Source: an uncultured Lactobacillaceae bacterium (lineage in GTDB: Bacteria > Bacillota > Bacilli > Lactobacillales > Lactobacillaceae). From it: DNA of 64,000 nt. The stretch covers positions 17,566 to 81,565 of the forward strand of contig CALYQJ010000008.1 of NCBI GenBank assembly GCA_945285405.1, given 5' to 3'. Positions 9,913 to 19,747 of this stretch are shown here, piece after piece (position 1 is the first letter of the stretch; every line of letters begins with the position of its first letter). Made by a program: the position numbers and the translations under genes. The notes under the pieces were generated by a model. It was given only the letters and a program-made list of their open reading frames with translations. It was not told where the DNA came from and ran no database searches.

Positions 9913-10944
9913 ATGAGTAAAGCTAAACCAACAGATTTTGATTGGGCTAATCTTGATTTTTCATATCATGATTTACCATTTAGGTTTCGTGCGTTTTATC
10001 GTAACGGAAAGTGGGAAGAAGGTAAATTAGTCACTGATTCTCAAATTTCTTTATCTGAAGCTTCACCTTCGATTCATTATGGACAGCAAGTTTTTGAAGG
10101 ATTAAAGGCTTACCGTCGTCCTGATGGTGGAATTAACCTTTTCCGACCAAACGAAAATGGGAAACGGATGAATCGTTCAGCTAAACGTTTATTAATGCCA
10201 GAATTTCCAGTAGATCGTTTTGTTGAAGCAATTAAGCAAGTGGTTTTAGCAAATAAAGAATTTGTCCCACCTTATGGTACAGGAGCAACACTCTACTTAA
10301 GACCTTTGATGATTGCAATTGATTCGGTTGTTGGTGTACAACCAGGTAAAGAATATATGCTGAATATTTATGCGACTCCAGTTGGACCATATTTTAAAGG
10401 AGGACTGACTCCAACGGCTTTTGTTACATCGCAGTATGATCGAGCAGCGCATGGTGGAACTGGGCGAGCTAAAGTAGGTGGAAATTATGCTGCTAGTCTA
10501 TTACCAGGGTCAAAGGCTCATGAAACTGGTTATTCTGATGTAGTATATCTCGATCCCATACATCATGAGTATATTGAAGAACTAGGATCTGCTAATTTTT
10601 TTGGAATTACTAAACTTGGACAATTCTTAACTCCGAAATCACCATCAATTTTACCTTCCATTACTAAATTATCAGTTTTAGATTTATCGAAAGAAATGGG
10701 CTTGAAACCAGCACAAGTTCAAATTTCAATTAATGATCTTGATTTATTTGCTGAAGCAGGAGCAATGGGTACTGCTGCAGTAATTTCCCCAGTTGGATCT
10801 ATTACGAATCATGGGGAAAAGCATGTTTTTTATTCTGAAACCGAACCCGGCCCAATTACGTTAAAACTCTATAATCGTTTAACTGGAATTCAATTTGGTA
10901 CTGAATCTGGACCGGAAGGTTGGGTTATTGATTTAGGTAAATAA
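9913..10944 (+). CDS. ilvE: Branched-chain amino acid aminotransferase (class IV PLP)
   Basis: Transfers amino groups between glutamate and branched-chain 2-oxo acids. The ATG at 9913 is preferred because AAAGGGGG lies about 10 bp upstream; the in-frame ATG at 9883 has no SD. The 343 aa contain SPSIHYGQQVFEGLKAYR, RPLMIAID, the PLP lysine region GRAKVGGNYAASL, and YIEELGSANFFG with the conserved EELGxxN, all typical of bacterial IlvE. A strong terminator follows. It may be co-transcribed with suf, the gap being 59 bp. Confidence 0.95.
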   Translation: MSKAKPTDFDWANLDFSYHDLPFRFRAFYRNGKWEEGKLVTDSQISLSEASPSIHYGQQVFEGLKAYRRPDGGINLFRPNENGKRMNRSAKRLLMPEFPVDRFVEAIKQVVLANKEFVPPYGTGATLYLRPLMIAIDSVVGVQPGKEYMLNIYATPVGPYFKGGLTPTAFVTSQYDRAAHGGTGRAKVGGNYAASLLPGSKAHETGYSDVVYLDPIHHEYIEELGSANFFGITKLGQFLTPKSPSILPSITKLSVLDLSKEMGLKPAQVQISINDLDLFAEAGAMGTAAVISPVGSITNHGEKHVFYSETEPGPITLKLYNRLTGIQFGTESGPEGWVIDLGK

Positions 10945-10953
10945 AATAATTTT

Positions 10954-11002
10954 AAAAAAAGAATTCAAATTTTTTTCTATATAAAATTTGAATTCTTTTT
11001 TG
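10954..11002. terminator. Bidirectional terminator between ilvE and the usp gene
   Basis: A long inverted repeat with arms around 10955-10973 (AAAAAAGAATTCAAATTT) and 10984-11001, flanked by A runs on one side and T runs on the other. It can terminate ilvE on the plus strand and the convergent stress-protein gene on the minus strand. Confidence 0.85.
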
Positions 11003-11016
11003 TTTTGTAGTTTAGG

Positions 11017-11442
11017 TTATTTTTTTACTACTAAGCAATTACAATTGGAATGTTGTACAACATATTCTGTTACAGAACCAACAAATAATTTTTCAACTTT
11101 ACTCATCCCTGTAGCGCCCAAAACAATTAAATCGTGAGGATTAGTGAAGCGGTCTTGGCTAATAATTACTTTAGGATTTCCTAATTCTATATATTTATTT
11201 GCTAAGATATTTTTCTCTTTCGCTTTTGCAACTAAGGAACTTATTTGATTTTTAACTCCATCAGTTATTCGGTGTAAAGCATCCGTATCAAAACTTGATA
11301 CATTTTTTAAAAGCTGATTATCAATCACTGCAATTATATCTAAATTAGCTTTTGATTTTTTTGCAAGATCCATAGCCTTTTTAAAGGCTAAAAAAGACAG
11401 TTTAGAACCATCAAATGCTGTTAGGATATTTTGATAAACCAT
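11017..11442 (-). CDS. Universal stress protein (UspA family)
   Basis: Small cytoplasmic alpha/beta protein (141 aa). It carries the ATP-binding signature of nucleotide-binding Usps, GATGMSKVEKLFVGS (G-2x-G-9x-GS, about 114-128), followed by TEYVVQHSNCNCLVV. The N-terminus MVYQNILTAFDGSKLSFLAFKKA is typical. An AAAGGGAAAC SD precedes the ATG. Stress linkage is family knowledge; the exact trigger cannot be read from sequence. Confidence 0.92.
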   Translation of the reverse strand: MVYQNILTAFDGSKLSFLAFKKAMDLAKKSKANLDIIAVIDNQLLKNVSSFDTDALHRITDGVKNQISSLVAKAKEKNILANKYIELGNPKVIISQDRFTNPHDLIVLGATGMSKVEKLFVGSVTEYVVQHSNCNCLVVKK

Positions 11443-11461
11443 TGTTTCCCTTTCGAAAATT

Positions 11462-11467
11462 ATTATA
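11462..11467 (-). promoter_or_regulatory. Probable -10 for the universal stress protein gene
   Basis: TATAAT on the minus strand, 19 bp upstream of the ATG and just ahead of the AAAGGG SD. The -35 at 17-bp spacing is poor, so support rests on the perfect -10 and its position. Confidence 0.4.
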
Positions 11468-11507
11468 TTTTTTTGAAATAAAAATGTAGCTTAATTTATA
11501 AAAAGAG

Positions 11508-11765
11508 TTATTTATTTTTCATAGATTTAATTAAAATTCGATTGATAGTAAAAGTTACTATCACACCAAGAATTAGTGAAAAAAATTCTAACCACGCATT
11601 TTCTGTAATAACTGCACAAATGGTGATAATGACGATAATTACAATAGATAAATTATATAAAAGTACTTGATACGGTGATAATTGTAAAAAATTACGTTTG
11701 ATAGTTATAAATATACCGCATAAACTTATTAAAATCGCGTAAATACTAAATAATATTTTCATCAT
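11508..11765 (-). CDS. Small membrane protein, unknown function
   Basis: 85 aa with three likely hydrophobic helices (about 3-21, 33-53 and 58-77), positive charges between them and a basic C-terminus (IKSMKNK). I do not recognise a named family. AAGGA lies 9 bp upstream of the first of two tandem ATGs. The SD directly abuts the U-tract of the 6S RNA terminator, leaving no room for a separate promoter downstream of it. Expression therefore probably depends on readthrough or on a promoter inside the RNA gene. Confidence 0.75.
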   Translation of the reverse strand: MMKILFSIYAILISLCGIFITIKRNFLQLSPYQVLLYNLSIVIIVIITICAVITENAWLEFFSLILGVIVTFTINRILIKSMKNK

Positions 11766-11780
11766 AATAGTTAATCCTTA

Positions 11781-11810
11781 AAAAAAATAAACTGGAAAAT
11801 TCCAGTTTAT
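11781..11810 (-). terminator. Terminator of the probable 6S RNA
   Basis: Read on the minus strand: a perfect 10-bp stem (arms 11801-11810 and 11789-11798, TAAACTGGAA) with a 2-nt loop in the printed repeat, followed directly by eight T residues. Confidence 0.85.
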
Positions 11811-11996
11811 TAATCTCTCTTGATGCCGTTCACCGAGTTGATTTGGTTGATCCCGCGATTAAACTAAGTGGGAACTATTTTCATTTGCTTTAATTACCTT
11901 TGTGCCAGGCCTATCTTAACAAATGCGATTCATTCCCAATAATCAATGGTTGTCGGTCAACACAATTTTTGACTCAGTTCGAACATTAGAGATTAT
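11811..11996 (-). ncRNA. ssrS: Probable 6S RNA (RNA polymerase regulator)
   Basis: No ORF explains this stretch, but it has its own promoter, a terminator and an end-to-end fold. The RNA's first and last 8 nt pair perfectly (TAATCTCT at 11995-11988 with AGAGATTA at 11819-11812). Next inward GTTC/GAAC pair, then ACTGAGT/ACTCGGT with one G-U. The distal arm pairs GGGAA with TTCCC and CATTTG with CAAATG. A rod of about 186 nt closed at both ends around an internal open region is the 6S RNA design, and the length fits. 6S RNA mimics an open promoter and sequesters the housekeeping holoenzyme. The name rests on architecture, not on a covariance search. Confidence 0.7.
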
Positions 11997-12000
11997 TATC

Positions 12001-12029
12001 AATATAGCACAAAGACTATTATTCAACAA
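12001..12029 (-). promoter_or_regulatory. Promoter of the probable 6S RNA
   Basis: On the minus strand, TTGTTG (12024-12029) and TATATT (12001-12006) are separated by exactly 17 bp. A start 5-7 nt downstream falls at the base that opens the terminal stem of the RNA, which supports both calls. Confidence 0.7.
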
Positions 12030-12039
12030 TAGAAAAAGA

Positions 12040-12654
12040 TTAAAGTCGCTTATTATAGTACTCAACAATTAACTGTTCATCAATATCAGGATCTAATTCA
12101 TCACGTACTGGTTCTCGAACAAAGGTACCTTCTAACTTTTTATCATCAAAAGTTACATAATTAGGACGACTAACAGTACTGTCAAGTGCAGTTTTTACTA
12201 TATCCAAATTTTTAGATTTTTCTTTTAAACTAATGACTTGACCAGGTTTTACTATATATGATGGAATATCAACTCTTTTACCATCTACTGTTACATGTCC
12301 ATGATTTACCATTTGGCGAGCTTGTTTTCTAGTTAAAGCAAACCCCATTTTATAGACTAAATTATCTAGTCTGGATTCTAACAAGTTTAAAAGGTTTTCA
12401 CCATGAGTGTATTCACTTTTAATTTTGCCAGCACGAACAAATAAATTTTGAAATTGACGTTCATTTAAACCATACATTAAACGAACCTTTTGTTTTTCTC
12501 TAAGTTGAGTTGCATATTCTGATGGTTTAGAACGGTTATTTCGTCCATGATCACCAGGAGCATATGGTTTGCGTTGTAATTCTTTGCCTGTACCAAGTAA
12601 AGAATAACCTAATCTTCTTGATTGTTTCCAAACTGGTTTAATATTTCGAGACAT
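12040..12654 (-). CDS. rpsD: 30S ribosomal protein S4
   Basis: Primary 16S rRNA-binding protein that nucleates 30S assembly. 204 aa with the conserved N-terminal RNA-binding part ([28 protein letters not shown]) and the S4 domain ([48 protein letters not shown], about 91-138). The ATG has GGAGG 7 bp upstream. It is monocistronic, with its own strong promoter and a structured leader, and is divergent from ezrA. Confidence 0.98.
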   Translation of the reverse strand: MSRNIKPVWKQSRRLGYSLLGTGKELQRKPYAPGDHGRNNRSKPSEYATQLREKQKVRLMYGLNERQFQNLFVRAGKIKSEYTHGENLLNLLESRLDNLVYKMGFALTRKQARQMVNHGHVTVDGKRVDIPSYIVKPGQVISLKEKSKNLDIVKTALDSTVSRPNYVTFDDKKLEGTFVREPVRDELDPDIDEQLIVEYYNKRL

Positions 12655-12810
12655 TTTGTTCCTCCAATTTATTTGTCTTGGAGTAAAATAACTATCATCT
12701 CAATCTCGTACAATTTATCCTAATTTTCACTTTAGCAGCAAAGTTACTCATTCCTTTAAATGTGTAAATTGTTGACGTCCGATCAGATGATTGCTGCTAT
12801 TCTACACAGT
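12655..12810 (-). ncRNA. Structured 5' leader of rpsD, likely S4 autoregulatory element
   Basis: The leader from the predicted start (about 12810) to the rpsD ATG is roughly 155 nt. It contains a perfect 9-bp inverted repeat, TAGCAGCAA (12799-12791) with TTGCTGCTA (12741-12733), extended outward by CACT/AGTG (12811-12808 with 12731-12728). S4 is known to repress its own synthesis by binding a leader RNA in Bacillus. A homologous role here is inference from position and structure. Confidence 0.5.
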
Positions 12811-12815
12811 GGAAT

Positions 12816-12844
12816 ATTTTACTTGATTTGTGTCAGGCAGTCAA
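12816..12844 (-). promoter_or_regulatory. rpsD promoter
   Basis: On the minus strand, TTGACT (12839-12844) and TAAAAT (12816-12821) are 17 bp apart, a near-consensus sigma-A promoter feeding the structured rpsD leader. Confidence 0.8.
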
Positions 12845-12881
12845 TTTATGAATAAAATTTTTTATCGTGGTAGTAATTTGG

Positions 12882-12887
12882 TATAAT
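12882..12887 (+). promoter_or_regulatory. Probable -10 of the ezrA promoter
   Basis: TATAAT lies 30 bp upstream of the ezrA ATG. A weak TTTTTA sits 17 bp upstream as -35. An AGAGAGG-like SD lies between it and the start. Confidence 0.5.
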
Positions 12888-12917
12888 TTATCATATTAAG
12901 AGAGGCTTTAATATACT

Positions 12918-14666
12918 ATGTGGTGGATCATTGTTTTTATCGTTTTTATCGTCATCCTCTTAGTTTGGCTAGGAGTGATTTTTTATCAACGAAGAATTAA
13001 TTTAAAAATTGAGGCGTTAGATCAAGAAAAGAACCATTTACTGGATCACCATCTTGATGAAGAATTTGCTAAACTTGAGCAAGAAAATCCTACTGGAGAA
13101 AGTTTAGCTAGTTTAAATCGTTTGCAACAAGAATACAATCATTTAAAGAATCGAAAATTAGTTGATTTAGAAACTTTCTTTTTTGAAGCAGAAGATTCAA
13201 ATAATAAATTTCAATTTTTGCAGGGCCGTCGCAAAATTACTGAATTAGAAAAAAGAATTAAAGAAGCTAAAGATTTATTAACTAAAATTCAATCCGCTTT
13301 ATCTCAAATTCAAAATGTACAAAATCAGGATAAAGAATTGATGAGTCAAATTAATGACGATTTGAGCACGGTAAAAAGGAAGATTCTGTCACAAGGTTAT
13401 GCTTATGGTCCGGCTCAAGATAATTTAGAACACCGATTGGCAAAAATTGATGAAAATTACGATCAAGTACAACAGGTCTATTTAAGTGGTGATTATGCAA
13501 AAGCTAAAGTTCAATTTACTGTTGTAAAGAAAGAAACTGCAGATTTAAATCACGATATGCAAAAGATTGCTGATTTGTATGAACGTTTAAATAAAAGTTT
13601 TCCTGAACAGATTGATGAAATTAAAACTACTTATGTCAAATTTAAAAATTTAGGGTATTGTTTTATTGATGATGATTTTGATGATCAACTTTTAGATTTG
13701 CAAAATTCTCTTAATCAAACAATTGAACTTTTAAATCAGGCAGCTGTAACTGATATTCAACAGAATTGTGCTAAAATTTCGGAAAAAATTAAAAAATTAT
13801 ATACTGTTTTACAGCGTGAATATAATTCTCGGCGGCAAGTTCAACGTGATAAAACTGAACTTTATCAATTTATTGTTCATGCAGAGAGGCAAAATCGCTC
13901 ATTAAGGGATACTGTATATCATTGTGCAAATGTTTTTATAATTCCAGATGAAGAACTCAAAAAAGCAACTAAGTTTGAAATTCAAATTGAAGATATTCGT
14001 TTAAACTATAATCGTGACATGCAGAAGGTTTTTGATAAGGAAGCAGTTTTTAGTGTAATTAATCGAAATTTTGAATTATATCGAAAAGAATTAACTGAAA
14101 TTGAAAAAAATCAAGTAAAAATTGCAAATTTAGTTGCTCAAGATTATCAGGATTTATCTGTTTACAAAAAAGATCTATTAGTAGATGAATCTGCTTTAAA
14201 GGTTATTGTTAGATACGTTGAAAAAGAGAATTTACCAGGAGTACCTCAAGATTATCAAGAATTTTATTTAGTAGTAAATAATGAGCTAAAAAAATTTCAT
14301 AACCTTTTGCAAACTGATAAGATTAATTTAACTGATATTAAAAAGGTTGCGAATATGCTACAAGAAGATTTACTATCTTTAGCGGATCGCACGAATGAAA
14401 TCGTTAAAAATTCTCGATTAACGGAAATTTTGATTCAAAATGTAATTCAACATCAATCTAAACGACCAGAAGTAACTACTAAAATTAACCAAGCTAAACA
14501 AATTTATTCAAAAAAATATGATTATGAAGCTTCAATGAATATTTTAGCTAAAGAATTAGAGCTAATTAAGCCAGGAGCTTTTCAAGAAATTGTAGATAAT
14601 TATGATAATCATGATCAGTTAAATTTAAAATTAAATGAAATGGAGCCGAATGAAAAGAATTTATGA
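12918..14666 (+). CDS. ezrA: Septation ring formation regulator EzrA
   Basis: Membrane-anchored spectrin-like protein that binds FtsZ and limits extra Z rings while helping link wall synthesis to the septum. 582 aa: an N-terminal transmembrane helix (residues 2-22, WWIIVFIVFIVILLVWLGVI) followed by coiled-coil repeats throughout, the family's architecture and roughly its length. The gene is divergent from rpsD and overlaps the iscS start by 4 bp, the usual lactobacillus order. Sequence identity within the family is low, so context adds weight. Confidence 0.92.
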   Translation: MWWIIVFIVFIVILLVWLGVIFYQRRINLKIEALDQEKNHLLDHHLDEEFAKLEQENPTGESLASLNRLQQEYNHLKNRKLVDLETFFFEAEDSNNKFQFLQGRRKITELEKRIKEAKDLLTKIQSALSQIQNVQNQDKELMSQINDDLSTVKRKILSQGYAYGPAQDNLEHRLAKIDENYDQVQQVYLSGDYAKAKVQFTVVKKETADLNHDMQKIADLYERLNKSFPEQIDEIKTTYVKFKNLGYCFIDDDFDDQLLDLQNSLNQTIELLNQAAVTDIQQNCAKISEKIKKLYTVLQREYNSRRQVQRDKTELYQFIVHAERQNRSLRDTVYHCANVFIIPDEELKKATKFEIQIEDIRLNYNRDMQKVFDKEAVFSVINRNFELYRKELTEIEKNQVKIANLVAQDYQDLSVYKKDLLVDESALKVIVRYVEKENLPGVPQDYQEFYLVVNNELKKFHNLLQTDKINLTDIKKVANMLQEDLLSLADRTNEIVKNSRLTEILIQNVIQHQSKRPEVTTKINQAKQIYSKKYDYEASMNILAKELELIKPGAFQEIVDNYDNHDQLNLKLNEMEPNEKNL

Positions 14667-15808
14667 TTTATTTTGATAATAGTGCAACTACTCCAATTGA
14701 CCCTCGAGTTCTGGATACTTTTGTTAAAGTTTCACAAACTTATCCAGGAAATCCCTCAAGTTTACATCAATTGGGACGTAAAGCAACTGAAGTTTTAGAA
14801 TTATCCCGCCAACAAATTAAAGATATATTAAATCTTAAAAATCGGGAAGTACTTTTTACTAGTGGTGGATCTGAAGGTGATAATCTTATAATTAAAGGTG
14901 TTGCTCATAATCGAAAGTTAAGTGGTCATCACATTATTGTCAGTGCAATTGAACATGCTGCTGTATTAAATGCAGCAAAGCAACTTGAAAAAGAAGGATT
15001 TGAAGTAACTTATCTATCTCCAGATAAAAATGGTCAAATCAGGCCAGAAACTCTTAGTAACGCAATTCGTAATGATACTATTTTAGTATCGATTATGGCT
15101 GTTAATAATGAGACTGGTGCAATTCAACCTTTGAATGAATTATCAGATATTTTACAAAAGTATCCCCAGATTGTTTTTCATGTAGATGCAGTTCAAGCAG
15201 TAGGAAAACAGTTAGAATCAATTTATTTAAATGATCGAATTGACTTTTTAAGTTTTTCAGGTCATAAATTTCGTGGGCCAAAAGGAATTGGGTTCGTTAT
15301 CTATCATCCTAATCGACATTTTGATCCTTTAATAGCCGGTGGAGGACAAGAAAATGGTTTACGTGGAGGAACGGAAAATATTCCTGCCATAGCTGCAATG
15401 GCTAAAGCTTTAAGATTAAGTTTTGATAATATTAATCAATGTCAGAAAAAATATATTGAAATGAAAAATATTTTACTGAATTTTTTGGATAAAGATCCTG
15501 ATTTTTATGTTATTTCCAAAAATTCAAAAATTTATACACCATCAATTATTTCATTTGCTTTAATTGGGGTAAAAGGGGAAACAGTGATTCACTACCTGGA
15601 AGCTCAAGAAACTTTTATTTCTACAACTAGTGCTTGTTCGTCAAATAGAAATCAACCATCTCATGTTTTAATGGCAATGAAAGAACCTGACGAAGTAATT
15701 AAGGGAGAATTAAGAGTTAGTTTAGGACCACAGAATGACATTTCCGAAATGAAAAATTTTGTGAATCAACTAGAAAAGATGAAAGATAAACTGAAGGTAT
15801 TTATTTAA
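14663..15808 (+). CDS. iscS: Cysteine desulfurase, NifS/IscS type, paired with ThiI
   Basis: PLP enzyme giving persulfide sulfur, here probably to ThiI for 4-thiouridine in tRNA. 381 aa with YFDNSATTPIDPRV at the N-terminus, IEHAAVLNAA with the PLP-stacking His, the PLP lysine in SFSGHKFRGPKG (Lys202) and the catalytic cysteine in the flexible loop TSACSSN (Cys325). It overlaps both ezrA and thiI. In Bacillus the homologous pair is nifZ-thiI. It differs from SufS at 5908, whose cysteine sits in RAGHHC. Confidence 0.93.
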   Translation: MIYFDNSATTPIDPRVLDTFVKVSQTYPGNPSSLHQLGRKATEVLELSRQQIKDILNLKNREVLFTSGGSEGDNLIIKGVAHNRKLSGHHIIVSAIEHAAVLNAAKQLEKEGFEVTYLSPDKNGQIRPETLSNAIRNDTILVSIMAVNNETGAIQPLNELSDILQKYPQIVFHVDAVQAVGKQLESIYLNDRIDFLSFSGHKFRGPKGIGFVIYHPNRHFDPLIAGGGQENGLRGGTENIPAIAAMAKALRLSFDNINQCQKKYIEMKNILLNFLDKDPDFYVISKNSKIYTPSIISFALIGVKGETVIHYLEAQETFISTTSACSSNRNQPSHVLMAMKEPDEVIKGELRVSLGPQNDISEMKNFVNQLEKMKDKLKVFI

Positions 15809-17028
15809 TGGAATATAATGAATTAATGGTTCGCTATGGTGAACTTTCAACTAAGGGGAAAAATCGCCGGCAATTTATTGAGCATTTGAGAATTGATATC
15901 AAAAAAAAATTAATAAAGTTTCCAGTTACTATAAAGGCTAGTCGTGATCATTTACATATTTTGCTTAATGGGGAAGATCCACAACCAATTATAAAAAAGC
16001 TGCAAACAATTTTTGGAATTCAAAGCATTTGTAAAACAGTAAGAGTAGACTTAGCTATTGAAAAAATAAAAAAAGCAAGTCTTTTTTTAGCACAGCAGGC
16101 AGTACCTTACTCAAAAACCTTTAAAGTGAAAACCAAAAGAATTAATAAAAATTTTTCTATTGGTACATTTGCTTTAAATAATTTAATTGGCGATTTGATT
16201 TTAGAAAATTATCCAGGATTAAAAGTAGATGTACATCAACCAGACTTTGAATTAACTATTGAAATTAGAAAAGATGCCGTTTATCTTTATGATAACGTGA
16301 TTCCTGGAGCTCATGGTATGCCGGCTGGAACTGCTGGGAAAGTTCAAGTGATGCTTTCGGGAGGTATTGACTCCCCGGTGGCTGCTTATTTAGCCTTAAA
16401 AAGAGGTATGCGTATCGAAATGCTGCATTTCTTTTCTCCACCTTATACATCACCTCAAGCTTTAGCAAAAAGTAAGGAGTTAACTAAAAAATTAATTCCT
16501 TATACTGGTAACTCTTCAATTCAGTTTATTGCCGTTCCTTTTGCTAAAATTCAGGAGCAAATTAAAGTTAAAGTTCCTGAAGGTTATTTGATGACAGTCC
16601 AGCGGCGTTTGATGTTAAGATTAGCTGATAAGATTCGTGCTCAACGAAATGGTTTAGCAATTGTTACTGGAGAATCTGTGGGGCAAGTAGCCTCACAGAC
16701 TTTAGAAAGTATGATGGCAATTAATGATGTAACATCAACACCAGTATTACGTCCTTTAGTTTCTTTTGACAAAAATGAAATTATCGCTGTAGCAAAAAAA
16801 ATTGATACTTTTAATCTTTCAATTATGCCTTTTGAAGATTGTTGTACAATTTTTGCGCCACCTCAACCAAAAACTAAGCCACATTTGATTAAGGCTCGTG
16901 AATATGAAAAATTAATTGATGTTGAACAATTAATGGCAGAATCGTTAAATCAACTTGAAATTACTAGTATAAAAGCTGATCAAAATTACCTTACCAAAGA
17001 GAAGCCTCAAATTTTAAGCTTATTGTAA
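15808..17028 (+). CDS. thiI: tRNA 4-thiouridine synthetase ThiI
   Basis: Adenylates U8 of tRNA and inserts sulfur; in some bacteria it also serves thiamin thiazole synthesis. 406 aa: an N-terminal ferredoxin-like/THUMP region ([15 protein letters not shown] at 10-24, then to about 165) and a PP-loop ATP pyrophosphatase domain ([15 protein letters not shown], about 182-196; [16 protein letters not shown]). It ends near [18 protein letters not shown] without a rhodanese domain, like Bacillus ThiI. It shares a base with the iscS stop, so the two are translationally coupled. Confidence 0.95.
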   Translation: MEYNELMVRYGELSTKGKNRRQFIEHLRIDIKKKLIKFPVTIKASRDHLHILLNGEDPQPIIKKLQTIFGIQSICKTVRVDLAIEKIKKASLFLAQQAVPYSKTFKVKTKRINKNFSIGTFALNNLIGDLILENYPGLKVDVHQPDFELTIEIRKDAVYLYDNVIPGAHGMPAGTAGKVQVMLSGGIDSPVAAYLALKRGMRIEMLHFFSPPYTSPQALAKSKELTKKLIPYTGNSSIQFIAVPFAKIQEQIKVKVPEGYLMTVQRRLMLRLADKIRAQRNGLAIVTGESVGQVASQTLESMMAINDVTSTPVLRPLVSFDKNEIIAVAKKIDTFNLSIMPFEDCCTIFAPPQPKTKPHLIKAREYEKLIDVEQLMAESLNQLEITSIKADQNYLTKEKPQILSLL

Positions 17029-17050
17029 ATTTTTCAGAAAAGGTGAAAAT

Positions 17051-19696
17051 ATGGATCAAAAAAAATCAGAAATTGCCAGTAAATATGATGGCAAAATAGT
17101 AGAGGATGGTCGTTATCAATGGTGGTTAGACCATGACGAATTTAAACCTAAAGGAACATTGAAAAAACGTTATTCAATAGTCATTCCGCCGCCAAATGTT
17201 ACTGGGAAATTACATCTTGGTCATGCATGGGATACTACGTTGCAGGATATATTAATTAGATTAAAGAAGATGCAAGGATTTGATGCCTTATGGGTACCTG
17301 GAATGGACCATGCTGGAATTGCAACTCAAGCCAAAGTTGAAGCAATGTTGCAAGAAAAGGGCATTTCTCGTTACGATTTAGGACGAGAAAAATTTATTGA
17401 AGAAGTATGGAAATGGAAAGATGATTTTGCAAAAATAATTAAAGAACAGTGGGCTAAATTAGGATTATCACTTGACTATTCTCGAGAGCGTTTTACCCTT
17501 GATGAAGGACTTTCTAATGCTGTTAAAAAAGTGTTTATTGATCTTTACAATAAGGGATTAATTTATCGAAAAAAATATATTATTAATTGGGATCCTAAAG
17601 CGCAAACTGCTTTGTCCGACATTGAAGTTATCTATAAAGAAGAGAAAGGTTATCTTTATTACTTTAATTATCCTTTAGAAGATGGTAGTGGTTCTTTACA
17701 AATTGCTACTACACGTCCTGAGACTATTCCAGGTGATACAGCTGTTGCTGTCAATCCTAATGATGAAAGATATCTTAATCTCATTGGCAAAAACTTAATT
17801 TTACCGATATTTAATCGAAAATTGCCAATTATTGCAGATGAGTATGTTGATCAATCATATGGTACAGGAGTTGTAAAAATTACTCCAGCCCATGATCCTA
17901 ATGACTTTGAAGTAGGTGTAAGGCATCACTTAAAAGTAATAAATATTATGAATAAAGACGCTACTTTGAATGAAGCTGCAGGGAAATATCAGGGTTTAGA
18001 TCGTTATCAAGCTCGTAAATTAATTACTGATGATTTAACAAAGGCTGGCTATTTTGTAAAAAAGGAGGAATTAATTCATAATGTCGGACATTCTGAACGT
18101 ACAGATGTTGAAATTGAGCCTAGACTTTCAACTCAGTGGTTCGTTAGAATGAAAGAATTAGCTCAGCAAGCAATTGCTAATCAATCAACAGATGACCGAA
18201 TTAATTTCTACCCTCCTAAGTATGAACAGACTTTTTTGCAGTGGATGGGAAATGTTCATGATTGGGTTATTTCAAGGCAATTATGGTGGGGTCATCGAAT
18301 TCCAGTTTGGTATCGTAAATCTGACGGAAAAGTTTATGTTGGAATGAAGGCACCTGAGGATAGTGAAAATTGGGATCAAGATCCAGATGTATTGGATACT
18401 TGGTTTTCTTCCGCGTTATGGCCCTTTTCAACTTTAGGTTGGCCAGATACAGATTCAAAAGATTATAAAAAGTATTTTCCAGTAGATACTTTGGTTAGTG
18501 GATATGATCTTATCTTTTTTTGGATTTCTCGTATGATTTTTCAAAGTTTAGAGTTTACCGGGCAAAGACCATTTAAGAATGTAATATTACATGGATTGAT
18601 CCGAGATTCACAGGGAAGAAAGATGAGTAAATCTTTGGGAAATGGATTAGATCCAATGCAAGTGATTGACCAATATAGTACTGATTCTTTAAGATGGTTT
18701 TTCATTACTGGATCAACACCAGGCCAAGATATTCGTTATCAAACCGAGAAAATGGATGCATCATGGAATTTCATTAATAAAATTTGGAATGCAAGTCGTT
18801 TTGTTTTAATGAATTTAGACGGTGATGAAGATATTTATAGTTTACCGGAGGATTTGTCACAAGACCTTTCTGATCGCTTTATTTTAGCTCGCTTAAATCA
18901 AGTTACTAAAAAAGTTAATGAATTATTTGAAAAATTTGAGTTTGGAGAAGTTGGTCGTACATTATATGACTTTATTTGGAATGATTTTTGTGATTGGTAT
19001 ATTGAAATGGCTAAAGAGAGCCTGTATGGTAATGACATTGAAATTAAAAAGGCTAAGAAGTGGCATTTAGGTTATGTACTTTTTCATATTTTATTGTTGT
19101 TACATCCAATCCTTCCATTTGTTACAGAAAAACTTTACCAATCACTAAATAAGAAAAAAGTTTCAATAATGGAAGAATCATATCCTCAACCAAATTCACG
19201 CTTTGAAGATCAAGAAGCCATTAAAGCAATGAATTCTTTGATTGAAGTCATTAAAGCGGTAAGAAATATTCGTGGTGAATATCATGTTGCTTTGAGTAAA
19301 CCAATTAATCTTTATTTGAATTTGCATGACCCTAAATTATTTGAACTTTTACAAACTAATCGACAATATATTGAACGTTTTACTAATCCTCAAAAATTAA
19401 TAATTAAACAAGATTTAGAAGTTAACTTTTTAGCAGCTAATATAATTATTAAAGGGGGAGCGGTTCTTATACCTTTGTCGGGATTAGTAAATAAAGATAT
19501 TGAATTGAAGAAGTTAAATAAATCTCGAGACAAGTTAAATAAAGAATTACAAAAAATAAATAAAAAGCTTCATAATCCAGGCTTTTTAGCTAAGGCCCCT
19601 GATACTGAAGTAAAAAAGCAGCAACAAAAAGCGAAAGTTGTTAATGAAAAAATTATTGAAACTGACAAGCAAATCATGACAATTAAAAAGATTTAA
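17051..19696 (+). CDS. valS: Valyl-tRNA synthetase
   Basis: Class I aminoacyl-tRNA synthetase charging tRNA-Val. 881 aa, the normal size. It has the HIGH motif in [16 protein letters not shown] (about 47-62), the CP1 editing domain ([18 protein letters not shown]), the KMSKS motif as [10 protein letters not shown] (about 523-532), the anticodon-binding domain and a C-terminal coiled coil ([23 protein letters not shown]). AAAGGTG precedes the ATG. Only 22 bp separate it from thiI, so there is no room for a T-box leader. Confidence 0.98.
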   Translation: MDQKKSEIASKYDGKIVEDGRYQWWLDHDEFKPKGTLKKRYSIVIPPPNVTGKLHLGHAWDTTLQDILIRLKKMQGFDALWVPGMDHAGIATQAKVEAMLQEKGISRYDLGREKFIEEVWKWKDDFAKIIKEQWAKLGLSLDYSRERFTLDEGLSNAVKKVFIDLYNKGLIYRKKYIINWDPKAQTALSDIEVIYKEEKGYLYYFNYPLEDGSGSLQIATTRPETIPGDTAVAVNPNDERYLNLIGKNLILPIFNRKLPIIADEYVDQSYGTGVVKITPAHDPNDFEVGVRHHLKVINIMNKDATLNEAAGKYQGLDRYQARKLITDDLTKAGYFVKKEELIHNVGHSERTDVEIEPRLSTQWFVRMKELAQQAIANQSTDDRINFYPPKYEQTFLQWMGNVHDWVISRQLWWGHRIPVWYRKSDGKVYVGMKAPEDSENWDQDPDVLDTWFSSALWPFSTLGWPDTDSKDYKKYFPVDTLVSGYDLIFFWISRMIFQSLEFTGQRPFKNVILHGLIRDSQGRKMSKSLGNGLDPMQVIDQYSTDSLRWFFITGSTPGQDIRYQTEKMDASWNFINKIWNASRFVLMNLDGDEDIYSLPEDLSQDLSDRFILARLNQVTKKVNELFEKFEFGEVGRTLYDFIWNDFCDWYIEMAKESLYGNDIEIKKAKKWHLGYVLFHILLLLHPILPFVTEKLYQSLNKKKVSIMEESYPQPNSRFEDQEAIKAMNSLIEVIKAVRNIRGEYHVALSKPINLYLNLHDPKLFELLQTNRQYIERFTNPQKLIIKQDLEVNFLAANIIIKGGAVLIPLSGLVNKDIELKKLNKSRDKLNKELQKINKKLHNPGFLAKAPDTEVKKQQQKAKVVNEKIIETDKQIMTIKKI

Positions 19697-19747
19697 AATA
19701 ACTTTGCGTAATTTCTTATATAAACTTACATAAGGAGTTACTGATTC

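Noticed and set aside
11977..11984. GTTCGAAC as a second LexA-like half-site cluster or tRNA T-loop
   Set aside because: The order and spacing do not match GAAC-N4-GTTC, no cloverleaf can be drawn, and the bases are explained by pairing within the probable 6S RNA.
17029..17050. Possible T-box leader for valS
   Set aside because: Only 22 bp separate thiI and valS, so no T-box element can fit. The same applies to lysS.
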